Assembly: GCA_000447185.1 (NCBI GenBank)
Contig: KE647331.1
Coordinates: 17,745 to 81,744 of the forward strand
Direction: 5' to 3'
Source of the DNA: Vairimorpha apis BRL 01
Lineage: Eukaryota; Microsporidia; Nosematidae
DNA length: 64,000 nucleotides
Shown one piece after another: positions 34,731 to 46,521 of this stretch. The notes under the pieces are model-generated. The model had not been told where the DNA came from. It ran no database searches and saw nothing but the letters and a program-made list of their open reading frames with translations. Position 1 is the stretch's first letter. Each line of letters opens with the position of its first letter. The position numbers and the translations under genes were made by a program.

Positions 34731-35312
34731 TTAAATGGGGTTTTTAATTTTTATGATAATGAACGTTTAAAAAATAAAAAACTTTATTAAGCATTTTAGT
34801 TAAGAAAATCGTTATTTTATAAAATTATAAAACTAAAAAAATTTGAATATTAAGCTTATTTTAAATAAAATTGTAATTTAATGTTATTGCTTCTTAAATA
34901 TCAAAAAGTAGAAATAAAAAAATTATAAACGTTTTATTTTTATTTTTAAAAATCACATTGAAAAATTTAAAAATTTAAATAAATCACTTTACAGATAGAT
35001 GAAAGTTAATTTTCCTTGAAAAATATTATCAATATATATTTTTAAATATTATATTATTTTTATTTTTTTTGATGTAAAATTGTTATAAACTTTATCAAAT
35101 GTATAATAATTACTAACTTTTCAATGTAGAAAATTTTTTTTTTAAAAAAAATTATTTAATTAATAATGTTAAATTTAATGTTTTATTTTAAATGTGAACA
35201 ATATATTTTTTAAAAATAACATCATTAAATTCATACAAAAATTTTAAAATTTTTTAGTTATTAACATATTTTCACTATTTTATTAAGTATGTTATAAGCC
35301 CATAAAATTTAT
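34731..35312. other. Divergent AT-rich intergenic DNA
   Basis: Between the starts of NLE1/Rsa4 and RPA2, with CCC near each edge. Nothing else seen. Confidence 0.6.
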
Positions 35313-38300
35313 ATGAAACCGTTAGAAATATCTCAACCACATATTGAATCATATAATGCTTTGTTTAAAAACAAAATATTTAAAAATGTTATTTCTCGTA
35401 TAAAACCTCTTGTAATTGATAATTTTAAACTAGAAATTTTAGATTATAATGTTCATCAACCATATATTTCAGAAAAAAATAATATTAATATCGATAGAAG
35501 ATTGTTACCACGAGAATGTAGATTAACTAATACATCTTATAAAGGACGCCTTTATATTAAATTTAATTTGTATTACGAAAATGAACTAATTTTATCGGAT
35601 TTACGAGCATGTGGATATTTCCCTATTATGATAAATTCTGGATTTTGTCATCTTCCAAATGAACCAAATAAAAGTAGTATAGATGAAGATGATAATGAAT
35701 TAGGTGGTTATTTTATAATAAATGGATTAGATAAAATAGTAAGATTTCATATAATGCAAAAACGTAATTTTGCATTTGCTATGGTTAGACAACAAAAAAA
35801 TAATCTATATACTGACAAATATATTTCTATTAGAAGTGTAAGTAATGATGAACTTGGACATATTAATTTTTTACATTATTGTGTAGATGGTGATATATTT
35901 TTTAGATTTTTTAGACGTAAAAATGAATATCACATACCTGTTGTAATTATTTTAAAGGCGCTGATAAACACGTCAGATGAAGAAATTTTTAGATTATTAA
36001 ACAAAGATCCGTACATTTTGGTCACATTAAATAAAACTGGAAAATTAAATATTTTCTCTAAAAGAGAATGTATGGAATATATTGGTGCTAGATTTAAAAC
36101 AGCAACGCGTTCTTCATCAAACATAGAATCATGTGATGAAATTTTTTATTACTACGTGTTACCTCATTTAATTGATCCTTTAGATAAATTTAATTTTTTG
36201 TTACAAGCAATTAAAAAATTATTTTGTCTTGTTAGAAATGAAATTATACCAGATGATTCAGATTCGCCTGCTTCACATGAGTTGCTAACAGAAACACAAT
36301 TATTTGCTATAATTCTTAGAGACAAACTAGAAGATCTTAAAAGGAATTTTCAATCAATTTATTACAGAACAATACAAAGAAAATATAAAAAATTGAATAA
36401 TAAGAGAAAAACAAATGATAGTTATAAAAAAGAAATATCAGATATTAAAGGTACTAAAGAAGATTTTTTACATGCATATAAATATCTTGATACTTACGCT
36501 TTAGGTAGAGGTTTTGAATCTTTTCTTTCTACTGGTAGAATCAATATACAAAATTCTAGTGATATTTTACAGAATGCAGGTTTTTGTATAATAGCCGAAA
36601 GAATAAATTTTTATAGATATATTTCACATTTTAGAAGTGTGTCTCGAGGATCTTTTTTTCAAGAGGTTAGAACAACTAGTGTTCGTAAATTAAGGCCTGA
36701 AAGTTGGGGATTTTTTTGTCCTGTACATACACCAGACGGTACACCTTGTGGTTTATTAACGCATTTGACTTCTTCTGCATCTATAGTAAACAAAATTTTC
36801 GAATTTGATGTTTCTTTATTTTATTCTCTTGGTGTAATTCCTTCATATCGTGAATTTATTGAAGGTATTCCTGTTTTTTACGATGGTCAAGTTGTTGGTT
36901 ATTCTTTGAATCCTAAGGATCTTGTTGAAAAATTAAGACATTATAGAAGAGAAAATAATTTAAATATTGAAATTGTTTTTTATAATGGATTAAAACTTTT
37001 TGAAGCCATTTATGTATTTAATTCAATTTCCAGGCTTACAAGACCTGTTAAACATTTAAATAGCGGTTTAACTGACTATATTGGAATAATGGAACAAATT
37101 TTTCTTAATGTACAATTTAACGGTAAATTAAAAAATGAATCATTTGCATATGAAGAAATTGACAATCAAAATATGTTTTCTATAGTGGCTTCACTGACTC
37201 CTTTTTCTGAATACAATCAAAGTCCAAGAAATATGTATCAATGTCAGATGGCAAAACAAAGTATGGGTGTACCTGCACATAATTTAAAAACTAGAAATGA
37301 TAGTAAGTTATACATGTTAAATTACAGTCAACATCCGATTGTTAGAAACAAGAACTATAATTTGGTTGAAGATTATCCACTTGGATTAAATTGTATTGTA
37401 GCTGTACTTTCGTACACTGCTTACGATATGGAAGATGCTATGGTAATTAATAAAGGCAGTATGGAAAGAGGATTATTTAATGGTTACGTTTATAAAGTTG
37501 ATAAAATTGAATTACCTAAAGACTGTTTTTTTCTTTTTTACCAGATATTGGACATAAAATGGTTGAAAATGATGTGTTTTATAAATATGTTGATACTCAA
37601 TTAAATGAAAAATTGTTTATTGTAAAAGTTTTGATGGATACATTTTAGAAAGTATTGATATTTTTGAAAATGAAACCGTTTGTGCAAATTTCAAATTTAG
37701 AATTATTCGAAATCCAAACATTGGAGATAAATTCTGTTCTAGACATGGGCAAAAAGGTGTGTGTTCGATGCATTGGCCTACCATTGACATGCCATTTACT
37801 GAATCAGGAGTTGTACCCGATATTATTATTAATCCACATGCTTTTCCATCAAGAATGACAATTGGCATGTTGATTGAAAGTATGGCAGGAAAATCTGGTT
37901 GTTGTAGTGGAGTTATTCAAGATGCATCTACTTTTGAAAAAAAATTTGAATTTAAACATAATAACGAAAGTGACAAAGAGAATATTAGCATTGGAGATGA
38001 GCTTGCGAAATACGGATTTAATTATTATGGAAACGAACCTATGTATAGCGGAATAACCGGAAATGAATTTAAAACTGACATTTTTGTTGGAGTTGTATTT
38101 TATCAAAGATTAAGACATATGGTCAATGATAAATATCAGGTTAGAACATCTGGTGCAGTAGTGGCTACAACTAGACAACCTGTTGGAGGAAGAAAAAATC
38201 TAGGAGGTGTAAGATTTGGAGAGATGGAACGAGACGCTATGATTGCACATGGAACGTCTTATATTTTAAATGACAGGCTTTTAAATTGCAGTGATTATAC

Positions 38301-38481
38301 AGTTTTTACTTATTGCTGTAAATGTAAAAGTATTTTATTTGCAACTAATAACAAATGTATTTGCGGAGGAAAAATATTTAATGAAGTTGAAATGCCATAC
38401 GTTTTTAAATATCTTTGCAGCGAATTATTAGCTATGAACATTAGGGTTATTTTAAATTTAAAACAACCTCAAGTAATATAA
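35313..38481 (+). CDS. RPA2: RNA polymerase I second-largest subunit, two frameshifts
   Basis: Second-largest subunit of the polymerase that makes rRNA, about 1055 residues. It reads in three frames: 35313 to about 37540, a middle segment to about 37620, then to 38481. The opening QPHIESYNALF, LLPRECRLTNTSYKGRL, and GGYFIINGLDKIVRF are closer to subunit RPA135 than to the Pol II or Pol III counterparts. WGFFCPVHTPDGTPCGLLTH and YDMEDAMVINKGSMERG are catalytic-core blocks; the third segment has GDKFCSRHGQKGVCS and RFGEMERDAMIAHG. A zinc site, CCKCKSI...CICGG, lies near the C-terminus. The first break is in the T-run region near 37526-37540; the second is near 37605-37625 and is not in a long homopolymer. 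CCC lies 13 bases before the ATG. The gene is essential, so true loss is unlikely. Confidence 0.93.
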
Positions 38482-40017
38482 AATCTTTTTTTATATAAAA
38501 TATATTCAATCAATTTTTTTACAAAAAAAGTTTATTTTTTATACATATAATACATTTTTTATAATATAAAACAAAAATTTAGAAAGAAAAAATATAAATT
38601 TTTTAAATAATTATGAAGTTTATTTTTAAAAAGACGCAATAAAAATTAAATTACTATTTTTCAATTTTTAACAATATTTAAAATAAAATTATTCAATGAT
38701 TTGATGTTTTTATGTAATCGATAAATAATTTTTAATACAACAATAAATATTATTTATTTAAAAATTTATATAAATTTGTCAATGTTTTTTTATTATATTT
38801 AAAGATAATTTTTAAGATTTATTTTAAATTATATTTATAATGGTTTAAAAGATTTTCAATATAAAAACATACAAAATCAACAAAAGATAATCTTAATTTT
38901 TTATCTATAAAAAAATTTCAAATTAACTATATAAATGTGCAAAAACATTTATTATTGTTTTTTCTTAAAATATTTATATTTAAATTACTATAATATTTTT
39001 TTATAAGATCATAAATTTTACACATAAAAAAATGTAATTTTATAAATGCCTACATATTATAATATTTTGTTATTAACATTTATATCTTATTTAATTAGTT
39101 ACTTAAATTTTTTTCACATTTTGTTTTAAAAATCTAACAAAAATTTTATCTAAAAGAAAACTATTATATTTAATAATTTATATTAAAAAATTTTACATTA
39201 AATAAATCAAATTTTACTTTTGTTCATTTTTTTCCAAGAAATAATAAATAATCTTACTACATAAATTTTTTTTTCTTTAATAATAAATTTTCAAATTAAT
39301 ATTATTATTTTGAAAAATATTATAGATTAGTTCATTTATTTCTATAACATATATAATTAAAATCCTAGGATTTAAAAAATAAAAATAATAGTTTTTTTAA
39401 AAAAAATAAATTTTACATTTTTTTTAATTTTAATTAAGAATAAAACATACTAAAGAAATTTACAAATTTTTTTCTTAAAAAGATTTGAGTTACAATAAAA
39501 ATTTGTCTTTCATAATTTATTGTACATTTGCATAGAGAATAACAAAAGTAATTAAATAATTTTAAACATCTACAATAAATAAAAATTTTAGATAAATAAA
39601 GTTCTTTTCACACAAGTATTTGTTTAAATTATAAATAAATTAGATTAAATATATTTTTATTTTTAAATATTATTAAACTTTTAACTAAATTAAAAAAATG
39701 AAAACTTAAAACTATATTATTTTATATTTATCAATTAATATAATTTTTATTAAATTTTAAAATAATTGAAATATTTAGAGAAAAACAAATTTTCAAAAAT
39801 ATTAAATACAAAAATTAAAGAAATGTCATTATAATCAAGTTAGTATGTATTATCAAAAATCATCAGATAATCAAAATGTTAACAATATAAAATTTAAAAA
39901 TGTCATTTTTATAAATTTAAAAGATTTATCATTTTAAAGGTAAAAAAACGATTTGTAAAAAACAATTTTAATTAATTTTAAATTTTATAAATCTATTTTA
40001 TAATGATAAAATAATTT
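38482..40017. other. 1.5 kb AT-rich intergenic DNA
   Basis: Nothing supported on either strand. It marks the change from housekeeping genes to the accessory block. Confidence 0.6.
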
Positions 40018-40038
40018 TATCGGTTGTTTTTTAAGGAG
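40018..40038 (+). promoter_or_regulatory. Two-part upstream motif of cysteine-rich gene 1
   Basis: TATCGGT (40018-40024), six bases, then TTAAGGAG (40031-40038), then 33 bases to the ATG at 40072. The same two words with the same two spacings occur before the related gene at 42554. AAGGAG resembles a bacterial ribosome-binding site, but a distance of 33 bases in a eukaryote makes that reading wrong; a transcription element is more likely. Confidence 0.6.
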
Positions 40039-40071
40039 ATAGTAATATATAACTAAATTTTTTTTCTAAGT

Positions 40072-40524
40072 ATGAAATTTTCGATATTGTTTTCAGTTTT
40101 ATTCTCATGTATTAAAAATTTTTCTCTTTTTGGAAACGACCATTGTCCATGCTCCAGTGGTGAAAATAATACATCCATTTCAAATTCTTCAAATACTTGT
40201 GAAGGTAATAACAGTGAAATAAGTGGTTCTAGTTCAAAATGTTCTTTAAATAGTTATGATGAAAAAACATCTTCTTGTCCTTATTCTTCTCAAAGTTGTT
40301 GTGAATGCAAAGGTTGTGATGAAGAAACATCTTCTTGTCCTTATTCTTCTCAAAGTTGTTGTGAATGCAAAGGTTGTGATGAAGAAACATCTTCATGTCC
40401 TTATTCTTCTCAAAGTTGTTGTGGATGTAAAGATTGTGATAAAGAAACATCTTCTTGTCCTTATTCTTCTCAAAGTTGTTGTGGATGTAAAGGTTGTGAT
40501 GAAGAAACATCTTCATGTTCGTAA
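40072..40524 (+). CDS. Secreted cysteine-rich repeat protein 1
   Basis: A 150-residue protein of unknown function. Residues 1-20 form a signal peptide (FSILFSVLFSCIKNFSLF). A Ser/Asn-rich region with a few cysteines follows to about residue 62. Then come four 20-residue repeats encoded by exact 60-bp units (40258, 40318, 40378, 40438) and a partial fifth from 40498. Each repeat has the pattern ETSSCPYSSQSCCxCKGCDE with five cysteines. The units differ by very few bases, so the array is young or kept uniform by gene conversion. Many disulfides or metal sites are expected. It shares the N-terminal layout (MK...SLFG...CSSG) and the SSC-PYS motif with the protein at 42554. Spore wall, polar tube or host-directed roles are possible; none is shown by the sequence. 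No CCC start signal. Confidence 0.85.
   Translation: MKFSILFSVLFSCIKNFSLFGNDHCPCSSGENNTSISNSSNTCEGNNSEISGSSSKCSLNSYDEKTSSCPYSSQSCCECKGCDEETSSCPYSSQSCCECKGCDEETSSCPYSSQSCCGCKDCDKETSSCPYSSQSCCGCKGCDEETSSCS
40258..40521 (+). repeat. 60-bp in-frame tandem repeat, 4.4 copies
   Basis: Units start GATGAAGAAACATCTTC at 40258 (one variant base), 40318, 40378, 40438 and 40498. The length is exactly 60 bp, so copy-number changes keep the reading frame. The antisense strand is also open across the array, a by-product of the repeat. Confidence 0.92.
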
Positions 40525-41693
40525 GTAACATTCTATACAATAAAAAATCTTTCATAAAATATTTATTATGTGTTATTATGTTTTATATAAGAATTTAAAT
40601 TTTTATTTTTAAATAAAATAATTAAATGTTTATTTGTATAAATATTAATTTTTTTAAAATACGTGTTAGTCGTTTATTTTAAAATAGAAAAATAATTTTA
40701 AAACTTAACTAATTAGCAAAAGTGTTGAAATATTATTTTTAAATAGAAAATTAATTTTAAAAAATAAAAATGGCAAATTGTAATTTTAAAAACTACATTT
40801 TTATTTATTTAATAATATTAAATTAATTTTTTATTAAAGCTGTTTATTTTTTAAAATTAATATTAAAAAATATTTTTATAAATAATTTTGTATAAATTTC
40901 AAAATAACAAATTTATTTTATTTATCAGGAAAATAATAAGTTATACTTACATATAATCAATTTTTTATACAAAATGGTGATTATAACACAATTTTAAAAA
41001 AATTAAAAACATTATATATCATCCATTTCTAAAAGAAATCATCTAAATGGTGAACCTATTTTTTATAAAAAAATTGTTTTAATATTTTAGTTATAATAAT
41101 TTAATAGTTTAAAAAAATAACAATTATAATAAATTATTGAAAAATATTACAAATTAAAAAAATTAAATAATTAAATTTTTTTTAATATATTCTACGAAAA
41201 TGTTTATGTTAAATTATTTAAAAACTTTAATGAGATATCTTAACAAATTATCATGATAAAAAAAATAAGTTTTAAGCATAAAAATTTATAAAATGTATAT
41301 ATGCAAATTGTAATTTTATTTAGTTTATTGAAATCGAAAAAATTTTGGTTTTTTTAAAAAATACTTATATAAATATAATATTTTAACATGTTAAGAAAAA
41401 AGCACCTGAACAAGTGGAAAATTTAATAATTAAGAAAATGTATATATTTATTAATAAATATAATATTTTTACAAACATAACATTCTAACATATTAAAAAA
41501 AAGTTTATAATTTTTTACTTATTTATATATATATTTTTCATTATTTACGTTTTATAAAAAAAATTATAATAATTCTCAAAAGTATATAGATTAGATCATA
41601 AATTGAAACAATTTTTTAAAAAAACCAATTTTGAGTAAAAGATTGAACATTAAAAAATTGATTTTTTATATATAGTTTATTTTTATTTATATT
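40525..41693. other. AT-rich intergenic DNA
   Basis: Nothing supported between the first cysteine-rich gene and the solo LTR. Confidence 0.6.
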
Positions 41694-41698
41694 GTATT

Positions 41699-42044
41699 TG
41701 TCAGTAGATGAACCCACTCTTACAATACGGATTCCTAAATCTACTAACTGAATAAGTGATTATTCTGGTTTATTTATTATTCCAGCCCTTTTATATCTTT
41801 AATCTATTTAATATCTGACAGGTCGGATTATATTGAATTTATAATTGTTTAGAAGAAGTTACTTATGTTTATTTTGCATTTTATATTTTATATTTTATTT
41901 GATAGATTTGACTTCTGTAATTTATGTAAAACTATTTAAACAAAATAACCCCTAATTGATATTATGGGTTCAGAAAATAACTTTAATAAAACTACTTTAT
42001 CTACTCCGTCTTCTATTTCAGATCAGACTTTACATCTGACAACA
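41699..42044. mobile_element. Solo LTR of an LTR retrotransposon, 346 bp
   Basis: A less AT-rich block that begins TGTCAGTAGATGAACCC and ends CATCTGACAACA, so it has the TG...CA ends of LTRs, with TGT/ACA as the outermost inverted repeat. It is flanked by identical 5-bp sequences GTATT (41694-41698 and 42045-42049), the target-site duplication expected from integrase. No gag or pol sequence is next to it, so it is best read as a solo LTR left by recombination between two LTRs. Superfamily and orientation cannot be decided from the LTR alone. Confidence 0.78.
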
Positions 42045-42049
42045 GTATT

Positions 42050-42499
42050 AATTTCATAAAATTATTAATAATTTAAAAAAACATTAATTTACATTATAGA
42101 TATAATAATCTATAAAAAATTATATTTATTTTTGACTTTTTCATTATTATTTTAATCATATTTATATATTTTTTTAAAGTTTAAATTTTAGGATAAGAAT
42201 AATTAATATAAAAAAATCTATAATATTGTTGTATAATAAAAATTAAACTCTTACAAAAATTTAAAATATACCATTGTATAAACTAATATTTTTATCTACA
42301 AGATATAAATAAAACCTTACTTTTAATAATTAAATTTAAACTTTCAAAAATTTTAAAAAGATGACATCTTTTTTATCAATTTTTTTTTGATATATATACT
42401 AAAAACAATTGATATATTTATATTAACAAGTATAATTTGTGGATATTATATCATTTTGATTTTTTTGTCATAAATTTAATGTAAAAGATAATGAAAATC
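42050..42499. other. AT-rich intergenic DNA
   Basis: Nothing seen between the LTR and the second cysteine-rich gene's upstream motif. Confidence 0.6.
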
Positions 42500-42520
42500 T
42501 ATCGGTAGATAATTAAGGAG
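42500..42520 (+). promoter_or_regulatory. Two-part upstream motif of cysteine-rich gene 2
   Basis: TATCGGT (42500-42506), six bases, TTAAGGAG (42513-42520), then 33 bases to the ATG at 42554: identical words and spacing to the motif at 40018-40038. Confidence 0.6.
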
Positions 42521-42553
42521 TTAAAGGTATAAAAATGAATATTTTTTTCAAAT

Positions 42554-42763
42554 ATGAAAATTTTACTTTCTATCATATCTTTATATTTTAGTATTTTAAC
42601 ATTTTCATTATTTGGAAGTGTTAACAGTTCTTGTTCAAGTTCTGGATGTAATCCTTGTGGTTATAATGGATGTGGAGGTAATAGTTGTGGTTATAATGGA
42701 TGTGGAGGCAATAGTTATAGCGAATCTGAAGAAAGAGGTTGTTCTAGTTGTCCATATTCATAA
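42554..42763 (+). CDS. Secreted cysteine-rich protein 2, related to protein 1
   Basis: A 69-residue protein with a clear signal peptide (ILLSIISLYFSILTFSLFG, about residues 3-21) and a short mature part of about 45 residues. The mature part has two tandem copies of NPCGYNGCGGNS-type sequence (CGYNGCGGNS) and a C-terminal SCPYS, which also occurs in each repeat of the protein at 40072. The shared MK...SLFG start, CSSxG motif and upstream element show the two genes are paralogues whose repeat regions have diverged. Eight cysteines in about 45 residues imply disulfides or metal binding. The Gly/Tyr/Cys content resembles structural wall proteins, but that is only a resemblance. An upstream ATG at 42535 opens a 19-codon frame and is not the start. 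Confidence 0.8.
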   Translation: MKILLSIISLYFSILTFSLFGSVNSSCSSSGCNPCGYNGCGGNSCGYNGCGGNSYSESEERGCSSCPYS

Positions 42764-45700
42764 ATAACATTGTTTACATTTAAATGTATGCTCAAATAAA
42801 AATATTTGAATATATTTTATTATTATTATTTTAACATTCATTTATTTTTATAAATACAAATTTTTAAGTCTTATAATTAAACTATTTTTTAACTAAAATT
42901 CAATAATTATGTAAGGAATTAAGTAAAATTTTTAATTTTAATTAAATAATAACAATACCTTTAATTTTAAAATATTTAAAAGTATATTTATTTATTTATA
43001 TTAAATTAAATTCAAATTTAATAAATAAATTTCATTTAATCTTTCATTTTTAATGTTATATCAACATAAAAAACTAATTATAAGTATATAAAATAATAAT
43101 AATAATTTTATTTTTAAGTTACATAAATTTTATAATTTATTTATATTTAATTTAAACAAAAAAATTTATAAAATATAAATTTTTAATTTTTTATAAAAAA
43201 ATATTCAATTTTAATTTTAAAATATTTCATAGATTGTATTTTTAATAAAATAAAAGAATATCTAAATTTGGGAAATAAAAATAAAAAATCTGATTAATAC
43301 ATTAAAAATAAGTAAATTTTTATTACTTTGTATAACTCTAATCAAATATATTTAAATTTTAATATCAAAAAAAATTTTAATAATCTGTTTAAATGAAATA
43401 ATTATTATTTGTTGTGTACACTTAGTAATAACAAAAATATAAATAGAAATTCGACAATATTTTTTACAAAATAATTAATATAAATATTTAAAAAAAACTA
43501 TATATCAAAAATTTGTTTTCATAAATAATTTAATTAAACATATTATAAATAAAAATTCACAAATATTTATAAATTTTTTTTATATTATTTTAATATCTGT
43601 AATTCTTTTTTGAATTTGTTATAGAATATTTTAAGATACTTTTTTACAATAAAAATTATTTCTAGAAACATTATTATTTTACACAGTATTTTTGAAACTA
43701 TGTATATTTAAGTATAAAATATCCATAAATTCTAATTTTAAAAGTTATTTTATTTAAAACTCATAAAACTTATTTGCAAATCTAAATAATTGCAATAGTA
43801 AAACTTATAAAGCAAAAATATATTTTGTTATAACTGAAATAATAGAAAACTTTTTTTTACACATCTTTAACATTTATTATGTTTTATAACATTTATCTTA
43901 GACAATTATTTTTGTTTCATAATAAATTACGGCAAAAATTTTTAAAAAAAATTTTTATATTGTAATTTTAATTTTAATCTTTAATAAAAGTTTTTTTGAC
44001 AGATAAAATTATTAAAAATTTATACATGAATTTATTATTATTAATTTTAGATTCTTTTTAATAGATAAAAAATGAAAATTTATTTTATAATACTAATTTT
44101 CTTTGAATTATGTTTTATTATCAATTTATATTGTAAAAAAAACTTAGAATCAAATATTTTTAATATCTAAAATAAATAATTCAAATTTTTATTTGAAATT
44201 GAGAAATTTTTTCTGTATTTAAATATTTTAAAAACCATCATATTACAAAGGTATAAAAATATAAAAATTTATAATACCAAAGTTACTGAAACATAAAATT
44301 TTTAAATTACTAATTAATACAAATTAAATTAAAGTAAAATAATAAAATATAATTTAATTTAATACTTAATTCATTTTATTTTTTAGAAATGCTAAAACAT
44401 AAATAAAATTAATTACACTTATAATACACAAAATTTAGACTAAAAAAATATAAGAACAATTTAAAACAACAATAAACAAAATAAATGCTATAATGATTAT
44501 TTACATAAAAAATGTGGAAGTATAATTTATCGAAAAAAAACTTTTAGTTCCTTTATTTCTGTCACAAAATTTTTATATAGAATGATAAATATGATAGACA
44601 TAATTTTAAATAATATATTTCTTTTCTCAGAATAACATATATTTAAATAATAATGATTTGTTTTTTTTTCAGTATTCGCTTCAAAATCTTTCTATATTCA
44701 ATTTAATGATATTTCACAATCTTTTTATTTAATTTTATCAAAATTATAGTTTTATTGCTTAAAATAAATTTTCTAAAAATACATGTTTTTCATATTTGTA
44801 TCACTTTTTTTATTTTAATTTAATTAATGAAATTATATTTTTATTATTCAATCGTGTGAAGGTAAAATAGTGTTGTTAATTAAAAAATAAAACAAAGATC
44901 TTAACCTTAAGATCTAACAACAAACAAATAAAATCAATAGAAGAAACTAATAAAAAAATGCTTTTATCATTTAAATATTTAAGCATGAAGAACAATAAAA
45001 GCTATCTATTTAATTTATAAATACTTAAAATGATAGGTAATAGAAAGCATACTAAAATTTTAAAATTTTATTATAATTTTGTAATTTTTAAACTACAAAT
45101 TATTTTTTTTCAAATACCATATAAATTTAGTTTTAATAATTTTTATAACTTTATTAAATTCGAAAACATAAATTTCTAAAACATTCATTTTTTTACTAAA
45201 ATATTTAATTTATTGTATCTTAAAATTTTTTAAATCGAAAAAATAAAAAAAAGATGGAATAAAATAGTTTTGACCTAAAAATATTGTTTTTAAAATTCGA
45301 AAAATTTTTATGTTTTTTTTTAAAATATAATAAAAATATAATATTTACATCATTTTTTTATAAATTATAGATAAAATATTGTAATAACAAGAAAACATTG
45401 TTTTTATGTAATAGAAAATGTTCAATATCAATAAATGTATTAATTTTTTAATTTTAATAAGTATAATTGAAAAAAGTATCTAATTTTGTTTTATGAAAAT
45501 TAATTGAAAACAAAATCAATTAATTATTATTTAATAGAAATTAAATTGTAAAATGTTTAAAAAACAATAAAATCAAATTATTTAAAAATAGTATTTTATT
45601 AAAAAAATTAAATTTTTAAAGAGTTTATTTCAAAAAAATGTAATTCTTAATCTTTTGATAAATTTTTGTATAAATATCTTGCAAATTTAGTATATAATTT

Positions 45701-46474
45701 AATTTATTTTTAAACTTAATATGGTTTATTATATAAAAAAAATATAATAATAAAATTTTAATATTATTTATTTTAAATATTTACAGTTATTATAAAACAT
45801 TCTTAATAAATATTTTTGTTTAAATTTATTTAAAATAGAAAAAATCATAATATCTATTATAAACGATATAGAAGAGAATTATAAACTTCACCTATTAAGC
45901 AAAAGTTCAATTAAGGTGTTTAACATGGCTATACAAAAATATTTATAAAAGCTTGCAAATTAAAACAATACATCAGATAAATATAGATTATATAAAATAA
46001 GATTGAAAACTAAAATGCGTATAAAATTTAATGTATATTAATCATAACAAAAAAATACATTTTCAAATAAAATAATCATATCATAAATAAATAATTTTTA
46101 TATAAGCTAAAGTTTTTTTTAGTCTATAATCTGTTTTAAATTTATTTAAACTTAAATTTTAATGATTGTTACCTGAATATATAATTAAAAATTTAATAAT
46201 ATTTATATTAAAATTTTTATATTTTAATTAAATTATTTTACAAAAAAAATTTGAAATGTGTAGAATTTTATTATTGTGATTAAATTGTTAGATTTTAATA
46301 ATAATTTGATATATTCTTAAAATCAACATTTGATAAATATTAATTTTTTTTAATTAATATCTGCATTTTTAATTTATTTATATTTTCATTTATAAAAATA
46401 AAATATATCACAATAAAAATGGTTTTACAAATAAAATACAATTTTTAATTTTATTAAATTAAAATAAATTAATT
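42764..46474. other. 3.7 kb AT-rich intergenic DNA
   Basis: The longest gene-poor stretch in the window. Apart from the 32-codon secreted-type ORF at 44072-44170, listed separately, I see no gene, RNA or repeat. A 9-bp inverted repeat (AGATCTTAA/TTAAGATCT) lies at 44896-44915. Confidence 0.55.
44072..44170 (+). other. Possible remnant of a secreted-protein gene, 32 codons
   Basis: The ORF starts MKIYFIILIFFELCFIINLY, which has the look of a signal peptide, continues with CKKNLESN and then stops. It lies in the accessory block with three other genes encoding signal-peptide-type starts. The upstream motifs of the cysteine-rich genes are not present. It could be a decayed member of this group or a chance A/T ORF. 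Confidence 0.25.
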
Positions 46475-46521
46475 TTAAGGAAATTATAATATCCCTTATA
46501 AATGCAAAAAAAAATTTAAAT

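Noticed and set aside
40033..40038. AAGGAG as a ribosome-binding site
   Set aside because: The genes are eukaryotic and the distance to the ATG is 33 bases; a transcription element is more sensible.
40229..40555. Antisense ORF across the cysteine repeats
   Set aside because: A by-product of a 60-bp repeat that keeps all frames open; the plus-strand frame has the signal peptide and cysteine pattern.
44896..44915. Inverted repeat AGATCTTAA/TTAAGATCT
   Set aside because: Arms are only two bases apart, too close for a hairpin, and nothing near it suggests a terminator or binding site.
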